This document shows, in pieces, positions 60,334-64,000 of a DNA stretch of 64,000 nucleotides; position 1 is the stretch's first letter, and the number at the start of each line of letters is the position of its first letter. Under the pieces are notes generated by a model that ran no database searches, was not told the origin of the DNA, and saw nothing but the letters and a program-made list of their open reading frames with translations. This stretch comes from an uncultured Acetatifactor sp. GTDB taxonomy: Bacteria > Bacillota > Clostridia > Lachnospirales > Lachnospiraceae. Location of the stretch: NCBI GenBank assembly GCA_910584865.1, contig CAJUCE010000021.1, forward strand, positions 1 through 64,000, written 5' to 3'. The position numbers were made by a program, and so were the translations under genes.

Positions 60334-60696
60334 TCAGGATTGCTGTTTAGGATTCGGCAGCTTTTCCAGAAGGCGGAATCCATAGGCAAGAAAGCGTTTG
60401 TCCTTTTCGGTCAAATGCTCCAGAAGACATAAAAACTGGCTGAGCGTATATTGCCCATAGATTGTTTTGTGCTGCAGCTCGGTGGGATAAGGATAAAAGG
60501 TGCGGCCCAGAAGATAATCCACTGAAACCTCATAAAAATCTGCCAGCAGTACCAGTATATCCAGTCCCGGGGCATATACGGCATTTTCATAGTTAGAGAC
60601 AGTGCTCGGGGAACAGTGTAGAAAACGGGCAAGCTCTTTCTGCGAGATACCTTTCTGGGAGCGTAGCCATCTTAGTTTTTTGGAAAGTTCATTCAT
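60334..60696 (-). CDS. XRE-family transcriptional regulator
   Basis: 120 aa. An N-terminal helix-turn-helix (KKLRWLRSQKGISQKELARF, SPSTVSNYENAVYAPGLDIL) followed by the typical ADFYEVSVDYLLGRT end, then a short helical C-terminus. ATG 60696 follows a perfect AAAGGAGG. Divergent from the membrane protein at 60859, which it may regulate. Confidence 0.9.
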   Translation of the reverse strand: MNELSKKLRWLRSQKGISQKELARFLHCSPSTVSNYENAVYAPGLDILVLLADFYEVSVDYLLGRTFYPYPTELQHKTIYGQYTLSQFLCLLEHLTEKDKRFLAYGFRLLEKLPNPKQQS

Positions 60697-60858
60697 AAAA
60701 ATCCTCCTTTGTAAATTTAGAACTTTGGTTACAAAAATACCGTACAACAGGATACGCAAAAGGAAAAGATCAGGATGGAATCAGTTGAAATTTTTCGGCC
60801 GTTTTTATATAATAAAGTTTGTGAGAAAAAGATATTATCATAATATAAGGAGAAAGAT

Positions 60859-62280
60859 ATGAAAAAGCTGTTAAATATTCTGATAACATTATGCTTGATA
60901 GCAAGTGTTGTCGGATGCTGGATGATTGCCGGAGATTCTTTCAGGAAGGTACTGGACGGGGCCGAGGTACTCGCAGAGGGGGAGAGTTTTGCCCAGGCAG
61001 AAGGTAAATACATATCGTATGAGGCGGCATATCCGGTTGGCTCGTACATTGAGGAGTATTATTCGGGGGATCCGGATCGAGTGCGGACAATCGGATATGC
61101 AGTATATGATGAAGATCGGCAGGCATTCCTTTATATTGTAGTTTCGGACAGAGAGAATGCGGGGCTGAAAGACCTTATGTGGAATCTGCATCTGGCAGTG
61201 GAACTGAGAGCGGGAAAGGATATGGCTCCTTTTACTGCGCAGGGTACTGTGGAACCTATGGGGGAGGAAATGCTGGAACATGTTTTTTCTGCATTGGGGG
61301 AAAGTGAAGTAATCGGACTGTACCGTGATTTCCAGGAGGATGCGGTGTACAGGGAGGCTTATTTCGGGGATGAACACGGTCAGGTTATGGAAGAGATGTG
61401 CCGGGCATTGGACCAGAATGCGTTGCAGGAAGACTGGTATTATCTGAAAACCGGTGTGGTGAACGGTCTGGAAATGGCGGATATATGGATCTGTATATTA
61501 GCGGCAGGCTTAAGCCTTCTGTTGGCGGTTGTTCGGGTGGCAGGTCTTTTTACAGGCGGCAGGAAGCCGGCAGGAGAGCGCGCTTTACCGGTATCAGGCA
61601 GGATGGGAGAATTTTATGCCGTACAGAGAGAATGGGTGGAGGAATGGTGTGAGTACAGCCTGAACAGAGCGCGCCGTTTGGCCTATCTGTCAGTGGTATG
61701 CAGTATAGTGATATTGGCAGTCATCGGGTATTTTGTAAAAGTACCTACACAGAGAATTGTTTCATTTTATATACCGTTGGGGCTGTTGTTGGGAGAAATC
61801 ATCGGTCTGATGTTCTGGCTGGGGCAGAAAGGTCAGTCCAAACCGGATAAGATCCTGAAAAAATTCTCGAAGAAAATCGTGAAGAAATTCCCGTCTTCCG
61901 CCGGGCAGGAGGCATTTGCAGAGGACATTTTGCAGGCCGGGAAGGAATGGACATTTCGGGAGAAGAAAAAGGATTCCATGCTTCAGGGTGTGGTGGGAAG
62001 CCGGTATTGGATCTGTCTGAAATGGAATGGGCTGGTAACAATCGTGGATGCGGAAAGAGTGGGGAAAATCGAAACTGCTACCATATCAGGCCAGGTACGC
62101 AGCGGCAGGGTACGTGTCAGTTATGTGTCCTATGTGGTTCGAATTTTTTACCGAAACGCCGCGCCGCAGAAGAACTGCGACGAAGTATTCAGTTTTGAGA
62201 AGAGTGATACTATGAGTCGCTTTATGGCATTAGTCAGAAAGAGGGACAGCGGCAACATCCAAATCATGGCAGAATCGTAA
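60859..62280 (+). CDS. Unknown membrane protein with extracytoplasmic and cytoplasmic domains
   Basis: 473 aa. An uncleaved signal-anchor (residues 5-27), an extracytoplasmic domain of ~180 residues (EAAYPVGSYIEEYYSGDPDR, LHLAVELRAGKDM), a membrane helix at ~210-232, two more around 270-325, and a basic cytoplasmic tail with a PH-like beta pattern (WICLKWNGLVTIVDAERVGK). It may belong to a Lachnospiraceae DUF (DUF6709 comes to mind) but I am not sure. ATG follows AAGGAGAAAG. Divergent from an XRE regulator and 27 nt upstream of the phosphatase gene. Confidence 0.72.
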   Translation: MKKLLNILITLCLIASVVGCWMIAGDSFRKVLDGAEVLAEGESFAQAEGKYISYEAAYPVGSYIEEYYSGDPDRVRTIGYAVYDEDRQAFLYIVVSDRENAGLKDLMWNLHLAVELRAGKDMAPFTAQGTVEPMGEEMLEHVFSALGESEVIGLYRDFQEDAVYREAYFGDEHGQVMEEMCRALDQNALQEDWYYLKTGVVNGLEMADIWICILAAGLSLLLAVVRVAGLFTGGRKPAGERALPVSGRMGEFYAVQREWVEEWCEYSLNRARRLAYLSVVCSIVILAVIGYFVKVPTQRIVSFYIPLGLLLGEIIGLMFWLGQKGQSKPDKILKKFSKKIVKKFPSSAGQEAFAEDILQAGKEWTFREKKKDSMLQGVVGSRYWICLKWNGLVTIVDAERVGKIETATISGQVRSGRVRVSYVSYVVRIFYRNAAPQKNCDEVFSFEKSDTMSRFMALVRKRDSGNIQIMAES

Positions 62281-62307
62281 AAATAACAGGAAGAAGCGGA
62301 TAAAAAG

Positions 62308-62937
62308 ATGAAAATATATTTATTCAGACATGGTGAGACAGGGTGGAATAAAGGGCATCGCCTACAGGGCAGGAGCGATATTCCGCTGAATGAATTCGGC
62401 AGGGAGCTGGCGAGGATAACCGCGAAAGCTTTGGAAGAGGTTGCATTTGACAGAGCATTCAGTTCTCCTCTGGAGCGGGCGCTGGAAACAGCGCAAATCA
62501 TTATCGGGACAAGGGACATTCCGGTGCAGACAGACGAGAGGCTGGTGGAAATGAATTTTGGCAGTTACGAGGGGAGCAGTTATGATCTTCCGAAAAAAGA
62601 TCTGTCCCATCCGCTTCACGATTTTTTTCGGAAGCCGGAAAGTTATGTGCCCCCTGAAGGAGCAGAGTCCTTTCAGGAAGTCATGGAACGGGCGGCCTCA
62701 TTTCTGCAGGAAAAGATTCTTCCGCTGGAAGGTAGCTGCGGGAATGTATTGATCGCAGCGCATGGTGCGTTTAACCGATGCCTGCTGGGGACGATTTCAC
62801 AGTATCCGATGGACACGTTTTGGGAGATAAGCCTGCCCAATTGTGCAGCGTGCATACTTTCTCTGGAAAAAGGGAAGTTCCGTATTGAGGAAGTAGGGAA
62901 GGTGTACTATGGGGAGCCGGTAAACGGCAGGCCCTGA
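62308..62937 (+). CDS. Histidine phosphatase family protein (phosphoglycerate-mutase-like)
   Basis: 209 aa. RHG catalytic motif LFRHGETGWNKGHRLQGRSD at the start, a second Arg in AFSSPLERALETAQII, the acid Glu in VEMNFGSYEG, and the second catalytic His in LIAAHGAFNRCLLG. All catalytic residues are present. This branch covers phosphatases on small sugars, ribazole phosphate or phosphoglycerate, and substrate cannot be set from sequence. ATG follows GGAAGAAGCGG. Confidence 0.88.
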   Translation: MKIYLFRHGETGWNKGHRLQGRSDIPLNEFGRELARITAKALEEVAFDRAFSSPLERALETAQIIIGTRDIPVQTDERLVEMNFGSYEGSSYDLPKKDLSHPLHDFFRKPESYVPPEGAESFQEVMERAASFLQEKILPLEGSCGNVLIAAHGAFNRCLLGTISQYPMDTFWEISLPNCAACILSLEKGKFRIEEVGKVYYGEPVNGRP

Positions 62938-63000
62938 CAGGTGTATGGGTGGGAATTTCGAGAAGGTTTTTACTGTTTCAAATTAAGGTCGTACAGGCTA

Positions 63001-63029
63001 TTTACAAAGAACAAATGTTCTGGTATCAT
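63001..63029 (+). promoter_or_regulatory. SOS promoter with LexA/DinR box ahead of the Y-family polymerase
   Basis: -35 TTTACA (63001-63006), 17-bp spacer, -10 TATCAT (63024-63029). The spacer holds the perfect palindrome GAAC-AAAT-GTTC (63009-63020), matching the Firmicutes LexA box GAAC-N4-GTTC. LexA bound there would block the promoter until DNA damage. Confidence 0.8.
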
Positions 63030-63084
63030 GTTATGTATCAGCATGAGGGCGGATGCCTTGGGAAGATGGCGGAACAGGAGGCAT

Positions 63085-64000
63085 ATGAGCGACAGGGTTA
63101 TATTTCATATCGATGTGAACAGTGCGTTTCTATCGTGGGAGGCAGTGTACCGGCTGCGCTGTCTGGGGGAAAAGTTGGATCTTCGAACGATTCCCTCAGC
63201 AGTGGGCGGGGATATTGCTCAGCGTCACGGGGTCATTCTGGCCAAATCTATTCCGGCGAAAAAGTATGATGTGCGCACCGGAGAGCCTATTGTGGATGCT
63301 CTGCGGAAGTGCCCAAATCTGTCTCTGGTTAAGCCCAATCGGCAATTATATGAGGAATATTCCAGGGCATTTATGGAGATTCTGCAGAAATATTCCGATA
63401 CTGTGGAGCAGTACAGCATCGATGAGGCATTTGCGGATATGACCGGAACCAGGCTCCTGTTCGGGGAGCCGCTGGAAGCTGCCCATAAGCTGAAGGCGGA
63501 GATACGTGATACGCTGGGGTTTACGGTGAATATAGGGATTTCCAGCAATAAGCTGCTGGCGAAGATGGCGGGGGAATTTGAGAAGCCGGACAAGGTACAT
63601 ACGCTGTTTCCGGATGAAATCAGGGAGAAGATGTGGCCGCTGCCGGTAAGGGAGCTGTTTCTGGTGGGAAGAGCGTCGGAGGAGAAGCTGAAGCAGATGG
63701 GAATCAATACCATCGGAGATTTGGCCCGGAGCGATCCGGGAGTCTTGAAGGCGCATTTGAAGAAGCATGGAGAGGCTCTCTGGAACTATGCCAACGGCAG
63801 AGATTCCTCGCCGGTAGAATCGGAGGCACAGGATAATAAATGCTATGGGAATTCTGTGACTCTTGCTTATGATGTGACAGATAGAGAAGAGGCCAAAAGG
63901 GTTCTGCTCTCCCTGTCTGAATCCGTGGGCAGGCGTCTGCGGATGGACGGAGTATGGATAGAGATGGTATCCGTGACCATTCGTTTCTTTGATCTGACCA
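63085..64000 (+). CDS. dinB: Y-family DNA polymerase IV (DinB), cut by the window edge
   Basis: At least 305 aa with no stop before the window ends. It starts MSDRVIFHIDVNSAFLSWEA (metal-binding Asp) after AGGAGGCAT. The catalytic pair is in YSIDEAFADM, followed by NIGISSNKLLAKMAGEFEKPDK (quoted in part) and the thumb/little-finger region GRASEEKLKQMGINTIGDLA. Y-family translesion polymerases copy past damaged bases. The upstream LexA box shows SOS control. The N-terminal region (ESEEAVYRLRC-like spacing, with GGDIAQRHGVILAKS) fits the DinB branch common in Lachnospiraceae. Confidence 0.93.
   Translation, partial: MSDRVIFHIDVNSAFLSWEAVYRLRCLGEKLDLRTIPSAVGGDIAQRHGVILAKSIPAKKYDVRTGEPIVDALRKCPNLSLVKPNRQLYEEYSRAFMEILQKYSDTVEQYSIDEAFADMTGTRLLFGEPLEAAHKLKAEIRDTLGFTVNIGISSNKLLAKMAGEFEKPDKVHTLFPDEIREKMWPLPVRELFLVGRASEEKLKQMGINTIGDLARSDPGVLKAHLKKHGEALWNYANGRDSSPVESEAQDNKCYGNSVTLAYDVTDREEAKRVLLSLSESVGRRLRMDGVWIEMVSVTIRFFDLT

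Overview
The window looks like chromosome of a gut-type Lachnospiraceae (low-to-mid GC Clostridia). Pointers are the YesM/YesN systems beside lipoprotein-fed sugar ABC transporters, AgrA/AgrC-like LytTR pairs, MecA, DUF1576 and DUF3887 proteins, BspA-type surface proteins, a GAAC-N4-GTTC SOS box, AGGAGG ribosome sites, and tRNA genes that do not encode CCA. No rRNA, CRISPR array or phage structural module is visible. The assignment rests on gene content only.

Layout. 1-9.3 kb: a decayed ATPase fragment at the left edge, a diguanylate cyclase, a peroxiredoxin/YaaA peroxide-defence pair, a ribbon-helix-helix-like regulator, a LytTR regulator/GHKL kinase pair, a YhfC-type membrane protease with a small lipoprotein, and a formylglycine-enzyme/C-lectin-fold protein whose C-terminus resembles the variable region of diversity-generating-retroelement targets. 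9.34-17.09 kb: an AT-richer 7.7-kb integrative mobilizable element inserted in the 3' end of tRNA-Ala(GGC). It has 25-bp att repeats, XRE repressors, a TcpA/FtsK-type ATPase, a MobT/Rep_trans relaxase and a tyrosine integrase. 17.2-20.0 kb: a CtpE-like P-type ATPase. 20.2-25.6 kb: a rhamnogalacturonan operon (GH105, SGNH acetylesterase with SLH repeats, GH112 phosphorylase). 25.9-36.8 kb: a surface NlpC-like/LRR protein broken by an in-frame TGA, a second LytTR/GHKL pair, an AAA-ATPase/nuclease-like protein, a 93-nt tandem array of hairpins, and an ABC exporter of the FtsX type. 36.8-57.1 kb: a sugar-utilisation island with an ABC importer, a sensor-domain protein, YesN, YesM, a GH36 enzyme, a glycyl radical enzyme with its activase, a 1881-aa dockerin/M60 protease and a membrane-anchored partner. 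57.2-64 kb: MecA, DUF1576 membrane protein and small partner, tRNA-Lys(CTT), XRE regulator, unknown membrane protein, histidine phosphatase, and the start of an SOS-controlled Y-family polymerase cut by the window edge.

How the parts work together. In the 37-50 kb island two minus-strand promoters have the same geometry: a TAAAAT -10, 17-bp spacer, TTGYGS -35, 11 bp, then two direct half-sites of the type CTGCTGNTTT exactly 20 bp apart. One serves the ABC importer and the other serves activase-glycyl radical enzyme-GH36. This predicts one regulon, most simply under the YesN protein encoded between them: import an oligosaccharide, cleave it with GH36, then convert a product by a C-x-E (eliminase-type) glycyl radical enzyme of unknown substrate.

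All calls come from reading the sequence and remembered family features. No database search was run.
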